NCBI GenBank assembly: GCA_023422775.1
Contig: JAFAGM010000064.1
Coordinates: forward strand, 5,516 to 69,515
DNA length: 64,000 bases
Reading direction: 5' to 3'
Origin: Pseudomonadota bacterium
GTDB taxonomy: Bacteria; Pseudomonadota; Alphaproteobacteria; Rhizobiales; Xanthobacteraceae
The notes beneath the pieces are model-generated. The model was not told the origin of the DNA, made no database searches, and saw nothing but the letters and a program-made list of their open reading frames with translations. The translations under genes and the position numbers were made by a program. Every line of letters starts with the position of its first letter. The stretch's first letter is position 1. Of this stretch, positions 28,816 through 38,276 are shown piece after piece.

Positions 28816-31122
28816 ATGTCGTCCTATTCCGAAGATCTCCGCTCCGCGGCGCTGGCCTATCACCGGCTTCCCCGGCCGGGTAAACTCGAGATCCAGGCGA
28901 CCAAGCCGCTCGCCAACCAGCGCGATCTCGCGCTGGCCTATTCTCCCGGCGTGGCGGCGGCCTGCACCGAAATCGCCAACAATCCGGCCGAAGCGGCGTC
29001 GCTGACCTCGCGTGCGAATCTGGTCGCCGTGGTCTCCAACGGCACCGCGGTACTCGGGCTCGGCAATATCGGTCCGCTGGCGTCGAAGCCGGTGATGGAG
29101 GGTAAGGCGGTCCTGTTCAAGAAATTCGCCGGGATCGACGTGTTCGACATTGAAATCGCCGCCGACACCATCGAGCGCGTGGTCGAGACGGTGGCGGCGC
29201 TGGAGCCGACCTTCGGCGGCATCAACCTCGAGGACATCAGGGGTCCGGAGTGCTTCGAGATCGAGGCACAACTCAAGGCGCGGATGAAGATCCCGGTCTT
29301 CCACGACGACCAGCATGGCACCGCCATCATCGTCGGCGCGGCGATCACCAACGCGCTGCTGCTGAACGGCAAGAAGCTGTCTGATGTGAAGATCGTCTGC
29401 TCCGGCGCCGGTGCCGCCGCGATCGCGTGCCTTAATCTTCTTGTTTCGCTCGGCGCGCAGCGCAAGAACATCTGGGTCTGCGACATCGATGGCGTGGTGC
29501 ACGAGGGGCGCAATACGCTGATGGACCGCTGGAAGGCGGTCTACGCGCAGAAAACCAGCGCGCGCGTGCTTGCGGATGTCATCGGTGGCGCGGATATCTT
29601 CCTGGGGGTGTCCGCGCCCAACGTGCTGACGCCTGACATGGTCAAGGCGATGGCGGATCAGCCGCTGGTGATGGCGCTGGCCAATCCCAATCCGGAAATC
29701 ATGCCCGACGAGGCGCGCAAGGCCCGCCCCGATGCGATGATCTGCACTGGACGCTCCGACTTCCCGAATCAGGTCAACAACGTTCTGTGTTTTCCGTTCA
29801 TCTTCCGAGGCGCGCTCGATGTCGGCGCAACCGGAATCAACGAGGAGATGAAGCATGCCGCCGTCGCCGCGATCGCGCAACTCGCGCGCGATCCGCCGTC
29901 GGACGCGGTGGCGCAGGGGTTCGACAGCGGGGAGACGCAGGGCTTTGGAGCGGGCTCGCTGATCCCGAGTCCGTTCGATCCGCGGCTGATCCTTCGCATC
30001 GCGCCCGCGGTGGCGAAAGCGGCGATGGAATCCGGCGTCGCGACGCGCCCGATCAAGAACTTTGAAGAGTATACCGCGTTGCTGGAGCGCTTTGCGTTCC
30101 GCTCCGGGCTGACCATGAAGCCGATCTTTGCCAAAGCCAAGACCCAGCCGGTTCGTGTGATCTACGCCGAGGGTGAGGACGAGCGCGTGCTGCGCGCCAC
30201 GCAGGTGGTGCTCGAGGAGAAGCTGGCGCGGCCGATCCTGGTCGGGCGCCCCTCCGTGGTCGAGGCGAGGATCAAGCGGTTCGGCCTTTCGATCAAGGCC
30301 GGCAAGGATTTCGACCTCATCAATCCCGAGGACGATCCACGCTATCGTTCCTATGTGCAAACCTATATCGACGTCGCCGGCCGGCGCGGCGTCACGCCCG
30401 AGGCCGCACGCACCGTGGTTCGCACCAACGCCACCGTCATCGCAGCGCTTGCGGTGGTGCGCGGCGAGGCCGACGCGATGCTTTGTGGCGTCGAGGGCCG
30501 CTACATGAGCCATCTGCGCCATGTCCGGGAAATCGTCGGCTTCCTGCCCGGCGTTCGGGACTTCGCCGCGCTGTCGATGATGATCACCAGCAAAGGTACT
30601 TATTTCATCGCCGATACCCAGGTGCGGCCGAACCCGAGCGCCGAGGAACTCGCGGAGGTGGCGTCGCTGGCGGCGATTCACGTGCAGCGGTTCAACATGA
30701 AGCCGCGCGTCGCGTTCGTGTCACATTCCGATTTCGGCGGCTACGACACCGACTCGTCCCGCAAGATGCGTCACGCCACCGCGCTGTTGCAGCAAAAGCA
30801 TCCCGAGATCGAAGCCGATGGCGAGATGCAGGGCGACACGGCGCTGTCGTCGGCCGCGCGCAAACTGGTGCTGCCGCATTCGAAGCTGGAGGGCGACGCC
30901 AACATCCTGATCATGCCGAATCTCGATACCGCCAACGTCGCCTACCAGATGATCAAGTCGCTGGCGGACGCGCTGCCCGTGGGACCGATCCTGATCGGAC
31001 CGGCGCGTCCGGCGCATATCCTCACTCCCGGAGTGACGGCGCGCGGCGTGCTCAACATGACCGCGGTTGCCGCGGTCGAGGCCCAGGAAAGGGGGCGTCA
31101 GCAGCCGTCGTTGTTCGGATAG
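28816..31122 (+). CDS. maeB: NADP-dependent malic enzyme fused to phosphotransacetylase domain
   Basis: 768 residues. Residues about 1–430 are the malic enzyme that decarboxylates malate to pyruvate: YSPGVAAACTEIA, KFAGIDVFDIE, FHDDQHGTA and the nucleotide fold GAGAAAIACL. Residues about 440–768 are a phosphate acetyl/butaryltransferase-like domain (VIYAEGEDERVLRATQ, RNEAVANTI-like region replaced by TNATVIAALAVVRGEADAM). This fusion is typical of rhizobial Dme/Tme enzymes, where the second domain is thought regulatory and lacks proven transferase activity. NAD versus NADP preference cannot be read by eye. Start ATG 28816 has GGGGGAG upstream. Confidence 0.93.
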   Translation: MSSYSEDLRSAALAYHRLPRPGKLEIQATKPLANQRDLALAYSPGVAAACTEIANNPAEAASLTSRANLVAVVSNGTAVLGLGNIGPLASKPVMEGKAVLFKKFAGIDVFDIEIAADTIERVVETVAALEPTFGGINLEDIRGPECFEIEAQLKARMKIPVFHDDQHGTAIIVGAAITNALLLNGKKLSDVKIVCSGAGAAAIACLNLLVSLGAQRKNIWVCDIDGVVHEGRNTLMDRWKAVYAQKTSARVLADVIGGADIFLGVSAPNVLTPDMVKAMADQPLVMALANPNPEIMPDEARKARPDAMICTGRSDFPNQVNNVLCFPFIFRGALDVGATGINEEMKHAAVAAIAQLARDPPSDAVAQGFDSGETQGFGAGSLIPSPFDPRLILRIAPAVAKAAMESGVATRPIKNFEEYTALLERFAFRSGLTMKPIFAKAKTQPVRVIYAEGEDERVLRATQVVLEEKLARPILVGRPSVVEARIKRFGLSIKAGKDFDLINPEDDPRYRSYVQTYIDVAGRRGVTPEAARTVVRTNATVIAALAVVRGEADAMLCGVEGRYMSHLRHVREIVGFLPGVRDFAALSMMITSKGTYFIADTQVRPNPSAEELAEVASLAAIHVQRFNMKPRVAFVSHSDFGGYDTDSSRKMRHATALLQQKHPEIEADGEMQGDTALSSAARKLVLPHSKLEGDANILIMPNLDTANVAYQMIKSLADALPVGPILIGPARPAHILTPGVTARGVLNMTAVAAVEAQERGRQQPSLFG

Positions 31123-31312
31123 ATTATTTCTCCAGCCGGATCAGAACCCGGCTGCAGTCGCTTGCTTTCGTGCATTCCCCTGCGTGGATTCACCCGCGCT
31201 CGCAGATGCGTTGGCCAAAAAAGGGCCTTGGTTCTGCTTCTATCAAAGGGTCTGGTTGGGACCGCGCAGGAGCCTGCGCGGGTGGTTTCGATCTGAGCGT
31301 TTGAAAAGCGGA

Positions 31313-31338
31313 GGCGAAACGCCCATAATCGTTTCGCC
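31313..31338. promoter_or_regulatory. Perfect 9-bp inverted repeat upstream of DoxX gene
   Basis: GGCGAAACG and CGTTTCGCC flank an 8-base spacer, 53 bp before the DoxX ATG. It could be an operator or a transcript hairpin; no regulator is known. Confidence 0.4.
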
Positions 31339-31391
31339 CCCGTGATATCTTGCCGCGATATCCTGCATTGCCATTCAGTGAGGCCGATCCC

Positions 31392-31844
31392 ATGCCAGCG
31401 TTTGTCACATTCGGGCGAGTTCTGTTCGCCGTGCTCTTTATGTACACGGGAGCGACCAAGCTCTTCGCGGTTCAGCAGACGGCAGACTTCATTGCGACCA
31501 AGGTCACCATCCCGGCGATGCTCGCGCCCTATACGTCGCAACTCGAAACCATGGCCGGCATGCCGATGCCGCAAATTCTGGCGCTGGCGGTCGGCGGCTT
31601 CGAGATACTTGCTGGGTTGATGATCGCGGTAAATTTCGGCGCGCGCTTCTTCGCGATCCTGCTGATCATCTTCGTGCTGGCCTCCACCTTCTATTTCCAC
31701 GATTTCTGGAACCAGGCGGCGCCCGAGAATGCCAAGACGCTGATCGAGGCCTTGAAGAACCTGTCGATCGTCGGCGCGCTGTTCATGATCGTAGGTTACG
31801 GCCGCGGGCCGCAGCCCAACGAGCCGACTTATGCCGACATGTAG
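31392..31844 (+). CDS. DoxX family membrane protein
   Basis: 150 residues with four hydrophobic segments, opening MPAFVTFGRVLFAVLFMYTGATKLF, the DoxX pattern with a basic end on the first helix. DoxX-type proteins form redox-related membrane complexes in some bacteria, but a function is not established for this subgroup. The ATG at 31392 is preferred to a longer frame from 31350. Confidence 0.82.
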   Translation: MPAFVTFGRVLFAVLFMYTGATKLFAVQQTADFIATKVTIPAMLAPYTSQLETMAGMPMPQILALAVGGFEILAGLMIAVNFGARFFAILLIIFVLASTFYFHDFWNQAAPENAKTLIEALKNLSIVGALFMIVGYGRGPQPNEPTYADM

Positions 31845-32034
31845 TCCGGACTCATTCCTGGGTCTGGGCCGTCTGAAGGATTCGGTGCCGAGCCAGGCGA
31901 AGACAGCGCCGAACATTTGGAAGCGACCGCGAGCAGCAGCACCATAGCTGGTGGTTGCCAGCGTGGCGTAGCAGGCGTCCAGCAGGCCCTTCCATGTAGA
32001 CCGGCCGTAGGCGATGATTGTTGGCGACGAAGAG

Positions 32035-32592
32035 CTACGCGCCGCGTCGCCAGGGTGTGACCGTGACGTCGTGCGCCGCATCGAGCCGCTGCACTTCGCC
32101 GGCGCGCAAGCCATGTCCGGCGAGGATGTCCTGCGGGGAACGGGCGGGGACGCCGGGAAAGCACGGTTCTCCGCCGGGCAGAAGCACGTGCGGTGCAACC
32201 GAGAGCCAGAACACGTCGTAGCGCTCCATGAACATGCCGAATACGCCGGGGCCACCGATCACGGCAACTGTGCCCGATTCAACGCCGGCATGCCGGCAAG
32301 CGGCTTCGAAGGACGCGCCGGCAGGATTCCACAGGGTTGATTTCGGATTGGCCGGATCGGGCGCGATCGCCTCGACCTTCCGCGTCAGAACGATCCGTTT
32401 GCGTCGCGGCGAGTTCGGCTGCTCCTCGTGGGAGTTGCGGCCGTGCAGGATCAGGTCGACGCGGTCGAGGGCGGCGGTGAAGAACGCCTTGTCGCCCTCG
32501 AACTTCAGTTGATCCGGCATGACGTTGCGCGCGTCGGCCAGCATGCCGTCGGCGGAGACGATGACGTAGCCTTCGATGCGCAGCGTAGCCAC
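32035..32592 (-). CDS. RibD C-terminal / dihydrofolate reductase-fold protein
   Basis: 185 residues from a GTG start. The chain has the DHFR-like order: RIEGYVIVSADGMLAD at the start, LDRVDLILHGRNSHE (about 43–57) and TVAVIGGPGVFGMFM (about 107–121), the last being the dinucleotide-binding glycine motif. RibD-C proteins are NADPH-dependent reductases, often of pteridine or flavin precursors; substrate unknown. It begins 19 bp after a polysaccharide deacetylase stop and may be co-transcribed. Confidence 0.75.
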   Translation of the reverse strand: MATLRIEGYVIVSADGMLADARNVMPDQLKFEGDKAFFTAALDRVDLILHGRNSHEEQPNSPRRKRIVLTRKVEAIAPDPANPKSTLWNPAGASFEAACRHAGVESGTVAVIGGPGVFGMFMERYDVFWLSVAPHVLLPGGEPCFPGVPARSPQDILAGHGLRAGEVQRLDAAHDVTVTPWRRGA

Positions 32593-32611
32593 GGGCCCGT
32601 GCCGCGCCGCG

Positions 32612-33568
32612 CTATTCCGAAATCGTCTGCACGACGCTGGACACCGGACGCGAACTCACGGTGGGCAGCTTCAGGTCCTTGTGGATCTCATCGTCGTACT
32701 GCGCAAGCGTCTCCACCGGCGCCTTGGCGCGCATCGCGACCACCTTGTAGCCGCCGGCCTTCAGCTTCCTCAACAACTCGGGCAGCGCTTCTGCCGTGTG
32801 CTTCTGGAAATCGTGCATCAGGATGATGCCCTTGCCGTTCTTTTCGACCTTGCGCATCACGGTGTCGATGATGGTTTGCGCGTTGCGCGCCTTGAAGTCG
32901 AACGAGTCGAGGTCGCAGGAGAAAATCCCGATGTTGCGGCTGCCGAGATAGGTCACCATCTCGGGCGGATGCTGCAGCGCCGGGAAGCGGAAGAACGGCG
33001 CCGGCGCCTGGCCGCCGAGGGCCCACTTCACCGCGCTGAAGCCTTTTTCGATTTCATCCTTGCGCTGCTGTTCGTTCAGCTTCTTGTTGACGAGCGCTGC
33101 GTGCGACCACGTGTGCGATCCGATCGTGTGACCGGCTGCCATCACCTGCCTGAGGATTTCGGGATGGTAGGTGGCGTGCTTGCCGATCGGAAAGAAAATG
33201 CCGGTGGTGCATTCATCCGCCAGCGTCTTCAGCACGGCGGGCGTATTCACCGGCCACGGACCGTCGTCGAAGGTCAGCACCACTTCCTTGTCGCGCAGGA
33301 AGTCGAGTTCCTTGAAATGCTCGAAACCGAAACCGGGGCCGCCGGTCGTGTCGATCTCGACGGTGCGGCCGACGCCGAGTGCATCGGGATTGTTGCAGGG
33401 CGGACGGGTCCGCGCGGGCGCTGCTGCCGGCGCCGGAGCGGGGGCAGCAGCCGGAGCGGCCTGCGGCGCCGCGGCGGCACCTTTGACGGCTGGCGCCTGC
33501 GACCATGCTGCGCTCGATGCCAACAGCGAAACCGCGCCTGCAAAGATAAACCCTGCCGCAATACGCAT
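32612..33568 (-). CDS. Secreted polysaccharide deacetylase (NodB-homology domain)
   Basis: 318 residues. A signal peptide (MRIAAGFIFAGAVSLLASSAAWSQ) and an Ala/Pro-rich linker are followed by the NodB domain: metal motif VVLTFDDGPWP, HTIGSHTWSHAAL, APFFRFP and ILMHD. Such enzymes remove N-acetyl groups from chitin-like or peptidoglycan glycans; substrate unknown. Start 33568 has GGGGA about eight bases upstream; the frame to 33646 adds non-conserved residues. It is not NodB itself: no other nod genes are near. Confidence 0.9.
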   Translation of the reverse strand: MRIAAGFIFAGAVSLLASSAAWSQAPAVKGAAAAPQAAPAAAPAPAPAAAPARTRPPCNNPDALGVGRTVEIDTTGGPGFGFEHFKELDFLRDKEVVLTFDDGPWPVNTPAVLKTLADECTTGIFFPIGKHATYHPEILRQVMAAGHTIGSHTWSHAALVNKKLNEQQRKDEIEKGFSAVKWALGGQAPAPFFRFPALQHPPEMVTYLGSRNIGIFSCDLDSFDFKARNAQTIIDTVMRKVEKNGKGIILMHDFQKHTAEALPELLRKLKAGGYKVVAMRAKAPVETLAQYDDEIHKDLKLPTVSSRPVSSVVQTISE

Positions 33569-33759
33569 CTTGTTTTCCCCGAATTCTGAGTCCGCTCCCG
33601 GTCGCGGCGTGGCCATCGTCCGGTCTGCCTCGTGCCCCTGATTCACAATACCCTAGTTGGAGCGCGCGCGCCAAGGCAACGGCCGTCGCGGCACCCGCAG
33701 GATTTGCTGCCGGTTAATAAGGAGTTGTGTCGTTTTTGACGCGGTTTCGCTGCGGACCG

Positions 33760-34350
33760 CTATCCGCTGCGCTCGGAGACGTTCGGCGCCAGTGACCGCG
33801 CGATGGCGGTCTTGATCCTGGTATCCGCCGGTTCGACCGATTCCGGGAATACGTCCACGATGTAGCCGTCCCGGCCGATGAGGTATTTGTGGAAGTTCCA
33901 GCGCGGAACATCCTTCGGTCGCGCGTCCGCCGCCCACTTGTAGAACGGGTGCGCGTTCGGCCCCTTCACGACCGCCTTGGCTGCGATCGGAAAGGTGACG
34001 TGGTGATTCTGCGTGGTTGCGGCGATTTCAGTCGCGCCGCCCGGCTCCTGCCCGCCGAAATCGTTGGAGGGCACGCCGACGATCATCAGGCCGCGGCCGT
34101 TGAACTCGGTCCACAATTCCTGCAAGCCGCCATATTGCGGCGTGAAGCCACAGAGCGAGGCGGTGTTGACGATCAGGATCGGTCGGCCGGCGAATTCGGC
34201 GAGCCTGATATCGCCGCCCGCCAGTCCGGGAAACGAAAACGCATAAGCCGTGATGCGGCTCATGCCGGCCTGGGCTACGGCTTGCCTGCTCGCGATCATG
34301 GCTGGGATGGCGGCGAGCGCGGTCGTCATCACGGTCCTGCGGTCGATCAT
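33760..34350 (-). CDS. Glutathione peroxidase family protein, exported
   Basis: 196 residues. The catalytic site is the Cys form: NTASLCGFTPQYGGLQELW; further family blocks are VPSNDFGGQEPG and RWNFHKYLIGRDG, so the Cys, Gln and Trp triad is complete. The N-terminus (MIDRRTVMTTALAAIPAMIASRQAVAQ) is a signal with a twin-arginine pair, so a periplasmic peroxidase is likely, and Tat export is possible. GAGG is five bases before the ATG at 34350. Confidence 0.9.
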   Translation of the reverse strand: MIDRRTVMTTALAAIPAMIASRQAVAQAGMSRITAYAFSFPGLAGGDIRLAEFAGRPILIVNTASLCGFTPQYGGLQELWTEFNGRGLMIVGVPSNDFGGQEPGGATEIAATTQNHHVTFPIAAKAVVKGPNAHPFYKWAADARPKDVPRWNFHKYLIGRDGYIVDVFPESVEPADTRIKTAIARSLAPNVSERSG

Positions 34351-34432
34351 GAAGGCCTCGGCTGGATTGTTCGCAGAAAGCATAGCGCAGTGGAGGAAGC
34401 CTTGCCGCTCAACAAGCTGTTATGGGCGGATA

Positions 34433-36112
34433 TTAGCGCAGCGGGACGATGAAATCGGTGCCTTCGCCGGTTTCGCCGCCCTGGGAGATGCCGAGATCCG
34501 ACACCACGATCGAACTGCCGGTGATCAGCAATTCCGCGATGCGCGTCATCGCGTCCTGGGGAATGGTGATGCGGTCGAGTGCTTCGGCCGGGCTGTTGGG
34601 TAGCGGCAGCGGCTTTGCCTCGGCAGAGGCGCCGCCTGCGGGCTTGCGGCGCGCAGATCGTTCTTTGTCATCGATCCGTGCCGCGCGGCGGGCCGTGACC
34701 GGCATCGAGACCACGGACCAGCGCACGAGGTTGGGATCGCTCTTGTCGATTTCGGCGGTGAACACATGCGTGCCCAGCGGCCGGTCGCCGGGTGCGATCG
34801 TCACGGGCACGCTGAACTGCGGCTTGAAGTTCTCGCGAACGTAGAGCTTTGAATCCCTGCGGCTGACGAATACCGCGATCTGGCCCGGACGCCGCGGCGC
34901 TTCGGGCTTTGCGGCGACCGCCTTCTCGGCGCCGGGCAGGCGCGCGGGGTCCTTTTTCACGTCGGGCGCAATGGCTGGCGTGGTGGCGACGGTCTCGGAT
35001 TTTGCGGCAGGGGTGACCTCGGAAGCCTTGGTGTCGGAAGCCTTGGTGTCAGGAGTCTTGATATCAGGAGTTTTGGCTTCCTCGACCTTCGGCGCCTCGA
35101 TCCTGACAGCCTCCGCTGCGGGAGTTTCGGTTTTCACCGCAGCGGCATCATCGGTCCTTGTGGTTTCGTCCTTCCCGGCTTCCGCCTTGATGGGCTCTGA
35201 TGCCGGTGCCTGCGCGTTCGCGTCTGCGGCGGACGGTCTGGCGTCAGACATCGTCACCTGTCCCGTGGCCGCCGGCATCGCGCTGGTCGCATCCGCGGTG
35301 TTCACTTCTGTGCGCCCATGCCCGATGGTCGATCGAAGATCGAGACTTGCTTGCGCATTCATGGGGTCGGTCACGGCGCCCTTGTCCGCGCCCTTGTCGC
35401 CCTTGATGGCCGGCGAATCCGACTTCGGATCGTCGGCGATCAGCGGCTGCGGTACCACCTTCTGCGCGACCAGCAACGGATGCGAGAAACTGGCGGGCGT
35501 GATTGCGCCGGGCGTGATGATGACGCGCGCGCCCATCCTGGTCCAGTTCCACATCTTCACGGCAAATGCCGTCGGCATGCGGATGCAGCCATGCGACGCC
35601 GGATAACCCGGCAACACGCCAGCATGCAGCGCAATGCCCGACCAGGTGATGCGCTGCATGTAAGGCATCGGCGCGCCGCTATAGATGTTGGAGCGGTGCA
35701 TCTTGTTCTTCTGAATGACGCTGAACACGCCCGTCGGGGTCGAATGCCCCTTCATGCCCGTCGATACCGGGCTTTCCGCGAACAACCCGTTGCGGTCGTA
35801 GACGCGAACCTTTTGCTGCTCGATCGAGACGGCGATGATCAGCGGCCCGTGCGGCTTGACGCTGGTCTCCTTGCGCGCGGCCTCGGTCTTCGCGGCTGGC
35901 CGGCGGACCTTCTGCTTGCGCGGCTGCGGCGGCAGCATCGGGCGGTAGTAGCTCGGATCGTTATCCTGCCAGTAGAACAGCGCGGCATCCGCCTGCGGCG
36001 CAAAGGCGATGGTGCAGGCTCCGCTGAGGATCGCAATCTGCCAGAACCGCTGGCTTGAAACGCTTGCGCCTGCGATACCTGCACTGAAAAATCGCTGTCC
36101 GCTCACGCGCAT
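34433..36112 (-). CDS. L,D-transpeptidase (YkuD domain) with second degenerate domain
   Basis: 559 residues. After a signal peptide (to about residue 44), residues about 90–205 form a YkuD catalytic domain: His163 in ALHAG and the HGCIRM motif with Cys176. These enzymes make 3-3 peptidoglycan cross-links or attach proteins. A long Ala/Lys/Thr/Glu-rich linker (about 215–410, with repeats such as DIKTPDTKASDTKASE) joins a second part, QIAVFVSRRDSKLYVREN to PLGTHVFTAE, which resembles the YkuD strand pattern but has no HxCxR. ATG 36112 is preferred to GTG 36163. Confidence 0.88.
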   Translation of the reverse strand: MRVSGQRFFSAGIAGASVSSQRFWQIAILSGACTIAFAPQADAALFYWQDNDPSYYRPMLPPQPRKQKVRRPAAKTEAARKETSVKPHGPLIIAVSIEQQKVRVYDRNGLFAESPVSTGMKGHSTPTGVFSVIQKNKMHRSNIYSGAPMPYMQRITWSGIALHAGVLPGYPASHGCIRMPTAFAVKMWNWTRMGARVIITPGAITPASFSHPLLVAQKVVPQPLIADDPKSDSPAIKGDKGADKGAVTDPMNAQASLDLRSTIGHGRTEVNTADATSAMPAATGQVTMSDARPSAADANAQAPASEPIKAEAGKDETTRTDDAAAVKTETPAAEAVRIEAPKVEEAKTPDIKTPDTKASDTKASEVTPAAKSETVATTPAIAPDVKKDPARLPGAEKAVAAKPEAPRRPGQIAVFVSRRDSKLYVRENFKPQFSVPVTIAPGDRPLGTHVFTAEIDKSDPNLVRWSVVSMPVTARRAARIDDKERSARRKPAGGASAEAKPLPLPNSPAEALDRITIPQDAMTRIAELLITGSSIVVSDLGISQGGETGEGTDFIVPLR

Positions 36113-36334
36113 ATTCCTGAATCCAGATACTCGTTCGTTGTCGCAGACGGTAAGCGCGTTCACTAGCGTAGGCCTTATAATTTCAGCGCTTTTCGCCCTG
36201 ATCGTAGCAAAAAAGCCTCACATTCCGTTAAATGCCGGCTGCCCATTCTGACGCCATGGATAAGGCGGTACTGCGGCCTTCCTGCGCGGCTTTCTGCCAC
36301 TACATAGGATCGGAGCCCTTCATCGGAGAAATAA

Positions 36335-36883
36335 ATGAGATCCAAGGCCATCGTTAAGCGTGACAACAAGTGGGGAATTCTGGCCTTGGTGATACTGGTG
36401 TTGACGCTGTGGCAGGCAGGCCCGGCATCGGCCGCCGATGAGCCTGACCTGATCTTTCGCCGCTCGACCGTGTTCAAGTGGCTGAGCCCGAACGACAAGC
36501 TCGCCACTTACGGCGTCGACGACCCTGAAGTGGAGGGGGTTGCCTGTCACTTCACGGTTCCGGAGAGGGGCGGTTTCAAGGGCTGGTTGGGTCTGGCCGA
36601 GGAGGTCTCGGATATTTCGCTCGCCTGCCGCCAGATCGCGCCGATCCGCTTCAAGCACAAGATGGAGCAGGGCGACGATATGTTCCGCCAGCGCCGCTCG
36701 CTGTTCTTCAAGAAGATGCAGATCGTTCGCGGCTGCGATGCCAGGCGCAACGTGCTAGTATACATGGTCTATTCGGACAGGCTGATAGAAGGTTCACCCA
36801 AGAACTCGACCTCTTCGGTACCGATCATGCCCTGGGGCACGGCCGATACCGCGGTTCAGAAGTGCGGTGAGTTCATCCAGTAA
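36335..36883 (+). CDS. creA: CreA family periplasmic protein
   Basis: 182 residues. Signal peptide (WGILALVILVLTLWQAGPASA) then the CreA pattern: LIFRRSTVFKWLSPNDKL, DDPEVEGVACHFT, GLAEEVSDISLACRQ and KNSTSSVPIMPWG. CreA is a conserved secreted protein of unknown role. Ribosome site GGAGA five bases before the ATG. Confidence 0.9.
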   Translation: MRSKAIVKRDNKWGILALVILVLTLWQAGPASAADEPDLIFRRSTVFKWLSPNDKLATYGVDDPEVEGVACHFTVPERGGFKGWLGLAEEVSDISLACRQIAPIRFKHKMEQGDDMFRQRRSLFFKKMQIVRGCDARRNVLVYMVYSDRLIEGSPKNSTSSVPIMPWGTADTAVQKCGEFIQ

Positions 36884-37533
36884 GCCGGACCCTGACCAGG
36901 CTCAGGGATCGCGGCCTTACCGTTTGATCCGATTGGGGGATCGGACTTGTTTCTGCAGGGTTTGCATCTGCGCCGCCTTGCGGTCGCGGCATCCGACCAG
37001 GTGGAGGAATTTCTGCGGCGCGGATACGTTACCGCGAAATTCGCCGCCTTGCTGCGACATGGCGCCACAAAGGCCGGAGGATGTTCCTTCTCGCCCTGCC
37101 TTCAGGGAACGGGGCGGGGATTCATTGCCAACATCGATGTTGCCATTGCCCACGACTGCGATCCTTTGCTGAGGAGATTTCACAACGCGCAAGCACACGG
37201 AAGGTTGCACGGAGTTCGAGTGAGTCGGCCCGGGTGCTGCTTCGGTTCACCCTGCCACCCCTGATTTGCGGGCGCCTTGATACGCCGCAAACCATTAAGA
37301 ACCTGGTGTTCCGGCCGGAAATTCTGGTCCCGCAGGCGCAATGGTCCGCATGAGGCGCGCGGCTGAATTCATTGGGCTTTTCGCGCCAATGTTTCGTCCC
37401 CTTGGGCGGACGAAACAATTGCCTTGTTTCACGAAACCATTTTCCGCTTTGGCGTAGATGTCCGGAAACAAGCCACGGCTATCAGGTTACCAACGAAACG
37501 GCGGCGACGCCGGCACGGAACCGGAGACTGCCG
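36884..37533. other. 650-bp gap without a supported gene
   Basis: Several overlapping open frames exist here but none has a signal, family motif or good codon pattern. The last part contains a 9-bp inverted repeat GTTTCGTCC/GGACGAAAC (37391–37416) and a GTTTC-AC-GAAAC palindrome (37426–37437), which may be operators or hairpins for the small secreted gene at 37534. Confidence 0.4.
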
Positions 37534-37695
37534 ATGCGGACAACCAGCTTCATCCTCGCCTTCGCTTTCATTCTGGCTGGTCCGTCGATGGCTGGTTCGT
37601 CCGAAAAGGACCTGCCGGGCGTCGGTACTTTCGCCTATGGTGGCTCGCCGCTCGCTGGTCCGGCAGTCCAGCCGATACTCGTGGCGGCAAAGTAA
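37534..37695 (+). CDS. Small secreted protein, 53 residues
   Basis: A signal peptide (MRTTSFILAFAFILAGPSMA, cut near residue 20) precedes a short mature part GSSEKDLPGVGTFAYGGSPLAG. GGAG is eight bases before the ATG at 37534; the longer frame from 37372 is not needed. I recall similar small secreted proteins in Bradyrhizobium; no function is known. Confidence 0.65.
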   Translation: MRTTSFILAFAFILAGPSMAGSSEKDLPGVGTFAYGGSPLAGPAVQPILVAAK

Positions 37696-37739
37696 GCGTA
37701 GCGGATCGTTCTCGGAAAAATTGCCGATAAGGACTCTGC

Positions 37740-38138
37740 ATGTTTGCACGCACTGGTTCCGCTTCAATCCTGGCGGCTTTGCTTTTCTGCAGTTCGGCGC
37801 AGGCACAGGTGCAGGTGCAGCCGCCGCAGACGTCGTTCCGCTCCCTCTTCAAGGTTCCCGACCCGCGCGGCGAGTTCGTGCGCCAGTGCGCGCCTCATAT
37901 GATCGGGCGCTGGGCGCATCCCGAGAGCGTTTGCCGCTGTCTGCACGATTACGCGGCTGCGACGGTCGAAGATGCCGATCTGCGCGAAGCTCTGCTGCGC
38001 GGCATCAGCGAAACCGGCGTGCCGACGATCGAGTCCGCCTGGGTGCCGCCATCCAAGCAATCCGAAATCGGTCCGACCTTCACCAAGATCGCCAAGCCGA
38101 CGCTGCAGTGTATGTTCGAGCCGGCGACGAACGAGTAG
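37740..38138 (+). CDS. Secreted hypothetical protein, 132 residues
   Basis: Signal peptide (SILAALLFCSSAQAQ) then a mostly polar domain with three Cys (FVRQCAPHM, VCRCLHDYAAA, LQCMFEP). The order Cys–CxC–Cys suggests disulfides in the periplasm. Ribosome site AAGGA before the ATG. It follows the small secreted gene by 44 bp and may share its transcript. Confidence 0.7.
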   Translation: MFARTGSASILAALLFCSSAQAQVQVQPPQTSFRSLFKVPDPRGEFVRQCAPHMIGRWAHPESVCRCLHDYAAATVEDADLREALLRGISETGVPTIESAWVPPSKQSEIGPTFTKIAKPTLQCMFEPATNE

Positions 38139-38276
38139 GCGCCGCCTGCGCGACGGCTTTCAAGCCAGCAGGGCCACGCCTGATCATGGTAGCGGGAAAG
38201 GCTCCAACGTTCCAAGCCTTGCCAGCGTTCAAAGCCTTGCCGGTGACCGTCAGGCATGCACTTCGACAGTGCTGCT

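Noticed and set aside
28756..30681. Minus-strand 641-residue frame
   Set aside because: Antisense to the malic enzyme gene, His/Arg/Asp-rich, no family motif.
32612..33568. Possible nodulation gene nodB
   Set aside because: The NodB-homology domain is present but the protein has a signal peptide and long linker, and no nod genes or nod box are near.
36175..36351. Minus-strand frame of 58 residues (MALDLIYFSDEGLRS…) between the transpeptidase and creA
   Set aside because: It overlaps the creA start on the other strand, its third codon positions are not GC-rich like real genes here, and it has no motif. It could be real but I cannot support it.
36884..37533. Several short frames on both strands
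   Set aside because: No signal, motif or codon pattern; treated as a gap.
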